Positions 28,236-36,611 of a stretch of DNA of 64,000 nucleotides are shown in pieces (position 1 is the first letter of the stretch; each line of letters starts with the position of its first letter). Below the pieces are notes generated by a model. That model was not told where the DNA came from, made no database searches, and saw only the letters and a list, made by a program, of their open reading frames with translations. Source of the stretch: Geobacter sp. (lineage in GTDB: Bacteria > Desulfobacterota > Desulfuromonadia > Geobacterales > Geobacteraceae); contig DNJC01000089.1 in NCBI GenBank assembly GCA_003490025.1, positions 55,553 to 119,552 of the forward strand, written 5' to 3'. Both the position numbers and the translations under genes were made by a program.

Positions 28236-29335
28236 TCGTGCCGCCATTCGTAACGCACCTTAAGAGATTTGTTCAAAACGGTATTCCACTGAAGCAGCCC
28301 TTCATTCTGCAACCTGCCGACTACGATGCCCGGAGCTATTTCCAACTGGTCGGCTAGCGTTCTTATCGTGGCCTCGGTTTTCTGCATGGAGACAAGGCTC
28401 TGGGAATAATGGGGTGGGATCAGCCAGTCCCGGGCAAACTCATTGGCCTCATCTTCATGCTCGTTGCTGAGCGTACCTTCCATTTCGATGAAGCGCAGTC
28501 GCTTGCCATGGCGCAGTAAGTGTCCCGCCTCATGGAAGAACGAAAACCAGAAATGGTCATTGGTCTTATGCCGCAGGCTCAGCATCAATAGCGCCTTGTC
28601 CTGCGAGAGCCACAGCGTGGCCCCGCTGGCGGGACATCCTTTCGGCGCTGGTTCGACTATCACGGCGACACCGGTTTTGGCACATGCTTCAACTAATTTA
28701 GGAATGAATATTTCAGGGGCAGGTTCTCTGGTCAGTGTCCGCAATGCCCCAAGGGCTTCTTTGAATGAAGATTTTTCATACGGTTCTGTCTTTAAGGTAG
28801 CTGCGCTCCTCTCCCCCTGACGGAGCCACGCAGCAACTGAACCGGCATGCTTGTCAAATTTGTCTGAAGAACGAAAAGCCGCCATTGGCTCTCCATATTC
28901 CTTTCTCCACAAATCAACCGTCGCAACACCAAAGAACCGCAAACATTCCGCAACCTGCTCCCCCTTGTCGGCAAAGGCCCGAATCCAACCGAAGGTGAGC
29001 ATCTCTTTCAGAGGAAGCTCCTTGAGCCAATCCGCTACAAACTTTAACGAATCCCTTTCGGCTATGCGCACCAGCCCTTCCCTATACTGGGCTTCACGGG
29101 AAAGCCAGAAGTGGGCGGTACTGCCGACAACCCGCTCCAGCTTGATGGCAGTATCTTCCGTTATCGGTGCCTTCCCGTTGATCAACAGACTGATATGCTT
29201 GGTGGTATAACCGGTACGTTTGGCCAGTTCGGTCTGTTTCCAGCCGTGCTCTTCAAGAAGGTCGAGAATTGTGTCGCCCGGCGGCGAGATCCAGTCAGGA
29301 GAAAATGTCGCTACGGCTTTAGTCATGATAGTCAC
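28229..29335 (-). CDS. HigA-type antitoxin fused to ImmA/IrrE metallopeptidase domain
   Basis: This 368-residue protein has an N-terminal XRE helix-turn-helix (residues 20-75: GWKQTELAKRTGYTTKHISLLINGKAPI, split here by position) of the HigA family, and a C-terminal ImmA/IrrE domain with the zinc motif HEAGHLLRHG near residue 268 and a downstream EDEANEFARDWLIP. Such fused antitoxins bind their own promoter; the peptidase may cleave regulators. It overlaps the toxin gene by 17 bases, toxin first. Several alternative starts exist at the 5' end (MTIMTK). The stop codon abuts the hairpin array. Confidence 0.85.
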   Translation of the reverse strand: MTIMTKAVATFSPDWISPPGDTILDLLEEHGWKQTELAKRTGYTTKHISLLINGKAPITEDTAIKLERVVGSTAHFWLSREAQYREGLVRIAERDSLKFVADWLKELPLKEMLTFGWIRAFADKGEQVAECLRFFGVATVDLWRKEYGEPMAAFRSSDKFDKHAGSVAAWLRQGERSAATLKTEPYEKSSFKEALGALRTLTREPAPEIFIPKLVEACAKTGVAVIVEPAPKGCPASGATLWLSQDKALLMLSLRHKTNDHFWFSFFHEAGHLLRHGKRLRFIEMEGTLSNEHEDEANEFARDWLIPPHYSQSLVSMQKTEATIRTLADQLEIAPGIVVGRLQNEGLLQWNTVLNKSLKVRYEWRHEA

Positions 29336-29648
29336 CTATAAAAACGATGCGGACCTTCGTGACAAGGTCCCACGCGATAGAGTCATCATCACGAGTGGGA
29401 ATGGGGTTGTTGGCCGGTTCAAGGACGAGACGTTTGCCCCCATGCAAATCGACAGCAAACTGGCCGGCGCGGTCGCCCTTCAAGGGATGAGGTCGACCTG
29501 AAGTCAGCTCGGCCACATTGGTCGCAGCACGCAGGTCAGCCAACCGGGTTCGGAGCTTGCGGCTACAGTTGTCACCAAGCTGTTTCGTCATGAGTCGTTG
29601 CTGTTCACAGAGGGCTTGAAGGTCAGGGGAGGAAAACTCAATATCCAT
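29319..29648 (-). CDS. RelE/HigB-family toxin
   Basis: This 109-residue protein resembles RelE/ParE-superfamily toxins of the HigB type: a helical N-terminal region with RKLRTRLADLRAATN, then LTSGRPHPLKGDRAGQFAVDLHGGKRLVLEP giving the strand-turn-strand core, and a C-terminal VTKVRIVFIGDYHD strand. Such toxins usually cleave mRNA on the ribosome. It is the first gene of the pair with the HigA-ImmA gene. A palindromic operator overlaps its promoter. Confidence 0.82.
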   Translation of the reverse strand: MDIEFSSPDLQALCEQQRLMTKQLGDNCSRKLRTRLADLRAATNVAELTSGRPHPLKGDRAGQFAVDLHGGKRLVLEPANNPIPTRDDDSIAWDLVTKVRIVFIGDYHD

Positions 29649-29659
29649 TCGGATATCCT

Positions 29660-29689
29660 TTTATAATATAGTTTACCGAAAAGGTAAAC
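29660..29689 (-). promoter_or_regulatory. Promoter with overlapping palindromic operator for the HigB/HigA pair
   Basis: GTTTACCgaaaaGGTAAAC (29671-29689) is a perfect 7-5-7 inverted repeat. On the minus strand TTTACC forms the -35 and TATAAA (29660-29665) the -10, with a 17-base spacer. Binding by the HigA helix-turn-helix would block the promoter. The predicted start (about 29653) leaves almost no leader before ATG 29648. Confidence 0.7.
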
Positions 29690-29754
29690 ACTTTTCAGTT
29701 CAGGCGAGAAATGTTCCGGCGATATTCTCGATGCCGACTTTCCGATAAATCACG

Positions 29755-29800
29755 CACAAAAACAAAAGCCGCCTTTCAGCATTGCTGACAAGAGCGGCTT
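29755..29800 (-). terminator. Terminator of the type I RM operon
   Basis: AAGCCGC (29766-style left arm, 29766-29772) pairs with GCGGCTT (29794-29800), with an inner TCAGC/GCTGA stem. On the minus strand it is followed by TTTGTTTTTG. It lies downstream of the YgjP-like gene. Confidence 0.7.
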
Positions 29801-30083
29801 CGTTACTTCGTATTTTTTCTCTGCATTCGCACTCCACCAGCTGCCTCCGACAACACCGCAACATTAATCTTATTTAATATATCTTTTCGTAATTGAAGTC
29901 AACGATAAAGCCTTTCCATGCGTTTTTACATCCTCCCTCCCTTTTCTCTATCTGGGCCCCATAACTGGTCACCTTTTATCCATTATTTCAGAACCGATGT
30001 GTTTGTGCCCCAGGGGGATGCCCCAGGTTTTGGCATTCAGCGTCCCGGCCGCCCACTTTCACTGCCATTATCACTGACCTATC

Positions 30084-30812
30084 TTAATACTCCCACTCAC
30101 CATGCTCCAGCGGTGCGCGGTTCAGTTCATCTCGGTACTGCGGCCATAATGGCATGTACTGATCCATCAACGCGGTGAAGCGGTCATTGTGATTCCGCTC
30201 CAGCAGGTGAACCAGCTCGTGAACGAGGATGTACTCCAGACAATGAACCGGCTTCTTGACCAGCTCAAGATTCAGCCAGATGCGATGGGCTTTGATGTTA
30301 CAAGTTCCCCACTTGGTCTTCATCCGCTTAACGTCCCATGCAGCCGTCTGGACGCCGATGATCCGTTCCCACTTCGCCAGCAGCTCTGGGACCACCTCCT
30401 TCAACCGGCAACGATACCAGTCATACAGCACTCGCTCACGTCGAGCGGTATCACTGCCGACTTTGACATATAGATTGATAGTGCTGAGTCTGCTGATGCT
30501 TACCAATGCCGGACCGTTCTGATAGACCACTTTTATCCGATATCGTTTCCCACGGTAGTAATGCGTCTCTCCGGTAACATATTCCCGAGGGGATTGCCGT
30601 TCCTGATCGGCGAACCCTGTCTGACGTTTCTTGATCCAACCCAGCTTGCCAATCACCGCCAACCGGATTGCTTCATCACCCATCGCTTCCGGTGCAGCAA
30701 CCCTGACCCTACCGTTCGGTGGATAGACGCCCAGATGCAGGTTTTTGATCGCTTTGCGTACCACTTCCACCGTGATCCCGCTGACCATGATATGGTGTGA
30801 TTCAGTACTCAT
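30084..30812 (-). CDS. YgjP-like (DUF45) M48-family metallopeptidase
   Basis: This 242-residue protein has the zinc motif HELVHLLERNHNDRF near residue 200 (HExxH with a third His seven residues on) and the conserved upstream KWGTCN, as in YgjP/DUF45 proteins. These small SprT-like metallopeptidases are often the last gene of type I restriction operons; their role there is not established. It overlaps hsdR by 11 bases, so co-translation is likely. No signal peptide, so it is cytoplasmic. Confidence 0.88.
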   Translation of the reverse strand: MSTESHHIMVSGITVEVVRKAIKNLHLGVYPPNGRVRVAAPEAMGDEAIRLAVIGKLGWIKKRQTGFADQERQSPREYVTGETHYYRGKRYRIKVVYQNGPALVSISRLSTINLYVKVGSDTARRERVLYDWYRCRLKEVVPELLAKWERIIGVQTAAWDVKRMKTKWGTCNIKAHRIWLNLELVKKPVHCLEYILVHELVHLLERNHNDRFTALMDQYMPLWPQYRDELNRAPLEHGEWEY

Positions 30813-33800
30813 GCTGCTTCTTCACCAATTCAAGTATGCGGTCTGTAGTCACTTCATCGTTCTGGAGCATCGACTTGATCGCGTTCTTGACCTTCTTGAT
30901 CTTGACCGAGTTCCCACGCCAGTCGTCCTGCATGCTCTCCCTGACAGCGTCATGTACCGCCACAGCAAGCACCTCATCCTTGTCGAGGTTGTCGTACAGC
31001 GCCTGTTTGGCTCTGGTATTCAAGCTGGCTGGGTATGTTGCCCAGTCGGGATTCTTCACTCTCTTGGTCAACGCAACGATCTTGGCCAGATACTCCTGAT
31101 AGGTAATGGCATCCTGCCGACGTTGCTCGATCAGCGCCTTCAGCAGTTCCGACATCTCATCGTAATACTTCGGATTGATTGGGTGCTCGTCGATGATCAG
31201 TTTGCGGACATTGTTCTCAATTGTCTCGGCAACCGCTTCCTTGTTCTTGCGAATCGACTTTGGAAGTGCATCGACAGCCTCTTCGCCACGCTCAACGATC
31301 AGCTCGATCAAGGAGAGGTCGTCGAACGCCGAGATCTTTTCACTCTCCTCCGCGCGGATATAAGTGTCGATCAGATGCCGCATCGCAGGTTCGTATATTT
31401 TCAGGTCGATGTAGTCACCACTGGCCAGCTTCATCTCGTTCCGAACCTTGTCGAAGTGGTCCACCTCGCTCTTGATCGCCTCGATATCCACGGAAGTATA
31501 ACCAGCAGGAGCAAGCTCGTTGGCCAGACTGGCAAAGGTTCTCAAGAGAGCGGCGGTCATCTTGTAGAGCGCCAGTCGCTTCGGTTCGTTTTCCTTCAAC
31601 TGTTCGGCATTACCTGACTCTTCAGCACAGAAAAAGCGCAAATACTCTAACGTGCCTCTGGGGGATTCCACCGGTTCGCAGAGCGCCTTGATCGCCTCTC
31701 TAGCCTCGTCCAGGTCCTCCTTCGCCTTGGCAAGCCTGTTCTCCAGCAGTCCAGCGACATCTTCCTTGTCGTAGCCATCCAGAGCGCCGGAAGTATAGTC
31801 GTTCACGGCACCTTCCAAACTGTTGAAAAGATCCTTGTAGTCAACGATGTAACCATACACCTTGTCGTCGCCATCCAGCCGGTTTACGCGGCAGATCGCC
31901 TGAAAAAGCCCGTGGTCCTTCATCTGCTGGTCGATATACAGGTAGGTCGCCGACGGGGCATCAAACCCCGTCAAAAGCTTGTTTACTACGATCAAGAGCT
32001 TCATCTGCGCCGGTGAGTCGATGAACATCTTCTTGACTTGGTCTTCGAACTCCTCAACCTTGTTGACTGCTTTCTCTGGTAGTTCATTGAACCAATCCGC
32101 CAGCATTCTCTGGTAGATTTCGTACTTGCGAAGATTGTCGGTGTCACCCTCTCCGGTGGTTTCTCCCTTGGTGTCGCTGATGGACGGCTTGTAACTGGTG
32201 ACTATGGCGCATTTGCCTTTCAGTTCGGTTTTCGAGAACATGTCGTAGAACTTGCATGCTTCGTAGATGCTTCCCGAAACCAGCATTGCATTGCCCCGAC
32301 CGTCCATCAATCGGACCTTGGTATTCATGTCGATGAGGATGTCGTTGACGATCATCTCCAATCTTTCTTTGCAGGATAGAACCTTCTGGAGAGTACCCCA
32401 CCGTGCCTTCAACTGGGCTTTGGCCAGATCGGTAAGCCCCTTGGTCTTGGCATCAAACCACTCGTCGATTTTCTTCTGGGATTTGATGCTCTGGTCGATA
32501 TCCCGAGCTTCGTACCGCAGGTCCAGCACCACTTTGTCTTTGACCGCTTCGTCGAATTTGTAAGTGTGGATGTATCGGCCAAAAATTTCGATGCTCCGTT
32601 TCTTGTCGGACTTCAGAAGAGGAGTGCCGGTGAAACCGATGAACATTGCGTTGGGGATGATTGACTTCATGGCGTCGTGCAGCTCGCCACTCTGGGTGCG
32701 GTGACATTCGTCCACGAAGACGTAGATATCACCCTTGGCTTTGAAGCCTGCGGGAAGGGACTTCTTCACCTCTTCCACATACCCAGAAACGTCACCGACC
32801 TCTTCGCCGTCTTCCTTGCCGCCGAACTTGTGGATCAGCGAACAGAGCAGCCAAGGTTTGGTGTCGTTCAATCGGGTAATCAGGTCGGCACCACTGGTGG
32901 TGCGGTAGATATCCTCATGCACTCCCCTGAAGACCTTCTCGATCTGGCCATCCAGTTCGGTGCGATCAGTGATGATCAGGACTCGGCTGTCGGTCACATG
33001 CTCCCTGATCCATTTCGCCAGCCAGACCATGGTCAGACTCTTGCCGGAGCCTTGAGTGTGCCAAATGATCCCGCCTTCTCGGCGCATGACATGGTCCTGC
33101 GCAGCCTTGACGCCGAAGAATTGGTTGTGGCGACAGAGCTTCTTGGTTCCGGCATCAAAGACGATGAAGTTGTGGATCAGCCCAAGGAACCGCTCTTTCC
33201 TGCAAATTTGGGCGAGGCTACGGTCCATTGGGTTCTCGACCCGACTCTCTTCTTTCCATGTCAGGTAATACTTCTCCTTGGTTTCGATGGTGCCGTAGCG
33301 AAGTCCCTCGGTGTCGTTCCCAGCCATTATGAGCTGCACCGTAGAGAAGAAGTGGTCGATGAACACCTTTTTCTGGTTGTCCAGATTCTGCCGGATGCCC
33401 TCGGATACAGAGACAGTTGATCGCTTCAGTTCCAGTACGCCCAGAGCTATCCCATTCACGTACAGCACAACGTCTGGGCGCTTTGTATATGCCTTGGCGT
33501 CGGCACCCTTGACCGTCACCTCTTCGGCTATGGCAAAATGGTTGGCAAGTGGGTTCTTCCAGTCGATCAACCAGACGGTGACGGTGTTCTCCCCCACGTC
33601 GGGCTTCACCTTCACCCCGTAGCGGAGCAGTTCGTAGACTTCCTTGTTGCGGTCGTACAGCTTCTTGCTCTGATCACAAGCAGCCTTCTCGATCACATGT
33701 AGAGCTCGACTGATGACAGCCCCGTCGTGTCCCTGCCTCTTCAGGAACGTACGTAGCAGCTCCGGCTCAACATTACGGTTATTCTCGCGGTCAATCCAGA

Positions 33801-33888
33801 CACCAAGGTGTTCGTATCCCAAGGTATCTCGGAACAGCCTAACGACTCGCTGCTGAGTCTTCTTTTCGATTTGGCCGACGGTGGTCAT
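30802..33888 (-). CDS. hsdR: Type I restriction enzyme R subunit
   Basis: HsdR is the translocating and cleaving subunit of type I restriction-modification. This 1028-residue protein has the nuclease site RPDVVLY...LGVLELKR (PD-ExK) near residues 140-165, Walker A in TQGSGKSLTMVW near residue 285, the DECH box in VDECHRTQSG near residue 395, motif III in FTGTPL, and motif VI in QAICRVNRLDG near residue 670. A long helical C-terminal region contacts HsdM. It lies 33 bases after an unknown gene in the same operon. All motifs look intact. Confidence 0.95.
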   Translation of the reverse strand: MTTVGQIEKKTQQRVVRLFRDTLGYEHLGVWIDRENNRNVEPELLRTFLKRQGHDGAVISRALHVIEKAACDQSKKLYDRNKEVYELLRYGVKVKPDVGENTVTVWLIDWKNPLANHFAIAEEVTVKGADAKAYTKRPDVVLYVNGIALGVLELKRSTVSVSEGIRQNLDNQKKVFIDHFFSTVQLIMAGNDTEGLRYGTIETKEKYYLTWKEESRVENPMDRSLAQICRKERFLGLIHNFIVFDAGTKKLCRHNQFFGVKAAQDHVMRREGGIIWHTQGSGKSLTMVWLAKWIREHVTDSRVLIITDRTELDGQIEKVFRGVHEDIYRTTSGADLITRLNDTKPWLLCSLIHKFGGKEDGEEVGDVSGYVEEVKKSLPAGFKAKGDIYVFVDECHRTQSGELHDAMKSIIPNAMFIGFTGTPLLKSDKKRSIEIFGRYIHTYKFDEAVKDKVVLDLRYEARDIDQSIKSQKKIDEWFDAKTKGLTDLAKAQLKARWGTLQKVLSCKERLEMIVNDILIDMNTKVRLMDGRGNAMLVSGSIYEACKFYDMFSKTELKGKCAIVTSYKPSISDTKGETTGEGDTDNLRKYEIYQRMLADWFNELPEKAVNKVEEFEDQVKKMFIDSPAQMKLLIVVNKLLTGFDAPSATYLYIDQQMKDHGLFQAICRVNRLDGDDKVYGYIVDYKDLFNSLEGAVNDYTSGALDGYDKEDVAGLLENRLAKAKEDLDEAREAIKALCEPVESPRGTLEYLRFFCAEESGNAEQLKENEPKRLALYKMTAALLRTFASLANELAPAGYTSVDIEAIKSEVDHFDKVRNEMKLASGDYIDLKIYEPAMRHLIDTYIRAEESEKISAFDDLSLIELIVERGEEAVDALPKSIRKNKEAVAETIENNVRKLIIDEHPINPKYYDEMSELLKALIEQRRQDAITYQEYLAKIVALTKRVKNPDWATYPASLNTRAKQALYDNLDKDEVLAVAVHDAVRESMQDDWRGNSVKIKKVKNAIKSMLQNDEVTTDRILELVKKQHEY

Positions 33889-33921
33889 GGTATCCTCGGA
33901 TGGTTCTGGTGTTGGATTCCT

Positions 33922-34611
33922 TTACCGATATGCTGAGACATGCACCTGTGGAACGAACCCGCGAGCAAACATGTTCACGACAGACTCAGGGGTCACGACT
34001 CGAACTATGCTGGATGGTTCCAGTTTGCCTTTGTGAAGAGTGTATCCAGCAAAGGACCAACGATAGAGCCTTCCGCGCCAGATAAGGAAAGCGCCACCGT
34101 TTAATTCGATGATGGTTCCTGCTGGGAGGGTTTCAAGTCCTGCTTCATAAGTCTTCTTTTCACCTTGGGTGTACCGCTCCTTTTGCATTTCCTGATCAAT
34201 CTTGGCGATGGGAGGATCGTCAGCAGAAACATGGTCACCATTTGCAGCAACCCATGCCGCTTTGAAGTCCTTGTATCGCTGGTTTCGGCATTGTGCGCAC
34301 GGCCTGTGTCCGGCTGCGAATGCGGTGGCTTCATCAAGGAAGAAGAGTTCCGAGTAGCTCCCCTCGGCAAACAACTCATCACGGTGAGTGTCGCCGTATT
34401 CCAACATGCAGGTGACCCATCCATAATTTTGCCATTGAGAAACTATCTGCTTTTGATCGTTGTGGAGAATGCCTCGATTACCCATCCATGCGCCGTGCTC
34501 TGGAGTGACATGGAACTTCCCCCAAGGATCGACTCGGTTTTGAAGTTTCGGGTTTCTATCTGACTTGGCGGAACTGCTTTCCATTCTGTCTGTTGCAGCA
34601 TCACTCATCAT
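33922..34611 (-). CDS. Uncharacterised protein embedded in type I RM operon (Cys-pair region)
   Basis: This 229-residue protein has no signal peptide. Its most distinctive part, near residues 85-105, is FAAGHRPCAQCRNQRYKDF, a CxxC pair in an Arg/Lys-rich setting that recalls metal-binding segments of nucleic-acid-processing proteins such as the Ada N-terminus. The C-terminal part has short beta strands (GTIIELNGGAFLIWRGRLYRWSF) and the N-terminus reads GKFHVTPEHGAWMGNRG. It sits 9 bases after the DUF429-like gene and 33 bases before hsdR, all on one strand. I do not know its function; a role accessory to restriction is inference. Confidence 0.7.
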   Translation of the reverse strand: MMSDAATDRMESSSAKSDRNPKLQNRVDPWGKFHVTPEHGAWMGNRGILHNDQKQIVSQWQNYGWVTCMLEYGDTHRDELFAEGSYSELFFLDEATAFAAGHRPCAQCRNQRYKDFKAAWVAANGDHVSADDPPIAKIDQEMQKERYTQGEKKTYEAGLETLPAGTIIELNGGAFLIWRGRLYRWSFAGYTLHKGKLEPSSIVRVVTPESVVNMFARGFVPQVHVSAYR

Positions 34612-34620
34612 CAGACCTCC

Positions 34621-35337
34621 CTATGGTATCCAAATCCATCCCTCGTTGACAGGCACATCCACTGGTGGTGAAACAAGTTGCTCACGGTCTGTAGCGAAGA
34701 GGTGGGCAATCATGGCGCACACTCTGGCATCGTTCCGGTCATCATCTTTCAGGAGATCGCAGTTTTGCAGCAAATTCTTCATTACACCAGACTCCCTGCA
34801 TGCTGCAGGGTAAGCTTCGATTGCTCTGAAGCCCATTCCATCCGTCCAGACACCACAGGATTCCAGAGTAGGTGCAAACTTCGCGAGTACGTGCATCCCC
34901 TTAGTCGCCTGACTCCCGATCATGTCCTTGATGGCCGACAATGGTCTTAGACCATTCTGGTACAGGTAACGTTCGGTGTAGCGAAACAGATAGGGATTGG
35001 TGCCGGAAGTAGTGTCCAGATCCCCTGCATGCATACCCTTGGTAACCAGACTAACGAACTCTTCAGAAAACCCTAATGGTGTGTCGATGGCCATGGTAAC
35101 CGACTTGGGTCCATCTGGGACGACCGTCTTGCATCTTTGAAACAAGATACTCAGCCACTCTTCTGCCGTCGTAGCTTTATTGATATCAACTCGCAGATTT
35201 CCGCGCCACGGATCTCCGACGACATCGAGGTTCAAATCAAGAATAACGATGGCATCGCGGCTTTCTTTGTTCCTGTCGCAGTTCCAACCGCCAACATCCC
35301 AACCGATGTAGAATGATTCTGGCGTTATAGTTGTCAT
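34621..35337 (-). CDS. DUF429-like predicted RNase H-fold protein in type I RM operon
   Basis: This 238-residue protein begins FYIGWDVGGWN, an acidic first strand as in RNase H-fold/ASKHA proteins, followed by MAIDTPLGFS near residue 85, FRAIEAYPAA near residue 175 and DDRNDARVCAMIAHLFA near residue 205. This order (GxD, IDxPLG, YP, DxxDAxxxA) is that of DUF429, predicted nucleases of unknown role. It overlaps hsdS by 4 bases and is followed after 9 bases by the Cys-pair gene, so it is made with the RM system. Active-site aspartates look preserved. Function unproven. Confidence 0.72.
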   Translation of the reverse strand: MTTITPESFYIGWDVGGWNCDRNKESRDAIVILDLNLDVVGDPWRGNLRVDINKATTAEEWLSILFQRCKTVVPDGPKSVTMAIDTPLGFSEEFVSLVTKGMHAGDLDTTSGTNPYLFRYTERYLYQNGLRPLSAIKDMIGSQATKGMHVLAKFAPTLESCGVWTDGMGFRAIEAYPAACRESGVMKNLLQNCDLLKDDDRNDARVCAMIAHLFATDREQLVSPPVDVPVNEGWIWIP

Positions 35338-36611
35338 ACTAGCCTGATCCTTCCTGTGAGCAGCTCCTGCATCATTCCCTGTTTCAATTGACGTGTCTTG
35401 TCGAGCTTCTGTTCCATGGTGGCGATGTCGGCGTCCATGTCGGAGAGGATCGTGGTGATGGCGGCTTGTTCTTTGGGACTCGGAACTGGCAGAGTGAGAT
35501 CCTTTAGTGCTTTCTTCGACACTCCATAAACTTTCAAACCAGTTGCCACTCGCAAAAGCTGTTGATGAAGGCTATTGAGGTTCCCGAGATGCCCCTTAAA
35601 ACCTGCTGAAAAAGTAGGCGTTTTTTCCCTAAGAAGAAAGGTGTGCAGACCTGCGACGGCGTGAATATCAGCTTCAAGCCCTAGAACCTCTATAGATTTG
35701 CAGACTCCGGCAAAGTCTTCCGAAGCATCCGCCATGACCCAGTCTCCGTTCAGGAGAAGTGTTGCACTTTTGCATAGTTCAAACGGAATCTTCGATGGCA
35801 GTTCCCTGCGGAAATCTAAGTGACCATGGTACTTCGTATGGATGTCTCCGTAATGGATATAATATGTATCACCTGAACTTTCAGACAAGTCGGAGCGAGA
35901 ATTGGTTGCAGTGGAACAGTAGTTAAATATTTCGTCAAAAGTTCTCACTGCCCACTCCCCACTGAAACCCGGTAGTCGGCGCTTGCCGGTCAGCAGCTCT
36001 TGCATGGTTGCCTGTTTCATGCTGTGTTTCTTAGCGATCATCCGGTCCAGCGAGGTAATCAGGGCATCCATGTCGGAGAGAGCGGCAGCTATGGCACGTT
36101 GTTCTGGGAGTGTGGGAACCGAGATAACGAATGCACCAAACCCAGTAGTAGTAAGGTTTACAAAAGTTCCACCATGCGTAGCGGCAGCATCGAGCTTCTC
36201 TTGCAAATTTGCCAAACAGTAGAAGAGGAATTCCGGTTCAACGGATTGATTTAAATCAACTAAGGCCAACATGCCATCGTGGATACACGCATCGACTGCC
36301 AGCAGAGATGGAAGTCCGACCACGGTAGGTGTCCCTGAGCATACGATGGTCAATGTACCCTGTTTGCAAGGCCGACTTCGTTTTGCTCCTTCCTTAGTCA
36401 AGAAGTCAATAGATGGAGTCACAAACTTCCTGTCACGGGTGACATCTTCCACCATCAATCGTGGTACACTTCCTCCGTAGAACCGCTTATCGCTTTTTGG
36501 ACGAGGGCTTGCTCCCCGAATTACTCTTCCAATTCGGTTGAGTGGTTTCACCTCCCATTCCTCCGGAATCACCCCGACCTCGGTCTGTTTATATCTCGAC
36601 CTCAGTTCCAT
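35334..36611 (-). CDS. hsdS: Type I restriction enzyme specificity subunit
   Basis: HsdS chooses the bipartite DNA target. This 425-residue protein has two target-recognition halves, each opening with a PxxWEV-type start (GVIPEEWEVKPL at the N-terminus; FSGEWAVRTFDEIF near residue 220) and each closed by a conserved helix (PTLPEQRAIAAALSDMDALI and PSPKEQAAITTILSDMDADI) ending in MQELLTGKRRL / MQELLTGRIRL. The DNA target cannot be read from sequence. It overlaps hsdM by 10 bases and the DUF429-like gene by 4. Confidence 0.95.
   Translation of the reverse strand: MELRSRYKQTEVGVIPEEWEVKPLNRIGRVIRGASPRPKSDKRFYGGSVPRLMVEDVTRDRKFVTPSIDFLTKEGAKRSRPCKQGTLTIVCSGTPTVVGLPSLLAVDACIHDGMLALVDLNQSVEPEFLFYCLANLQEKLDAAATHGGTFVNLTTTGFGAFVISVPTLPEQRAIAAALSDMDALITSLDRMIAKKHSMKQATMQELLTGKRRLPGFSGEWAVRTFDEIFNYCSTATNSRSDLSESSGDTYYIHYGDIHTKYHGHLDFRRELPSKIPFELCKSATLLLNGDWVMADASEDFAGVCKSIEVLGLEADIHAVAGLHTFLLREKTPTFSAGFKGHLGNLNSLHQQLLRVATGLKVYGVSKKALKDLTLPVPSPKEQAAITTILSDMDADIATMEQKLDKTRQLKQGMMQELLTGRIRLV

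Noticed and set aside
27824..28247. Short ORFs (60-61 residues) on both strands inside the hairpin array
   Set aside because: They arise from the repeat, have no ribosome binding site, and are broken in successive units.
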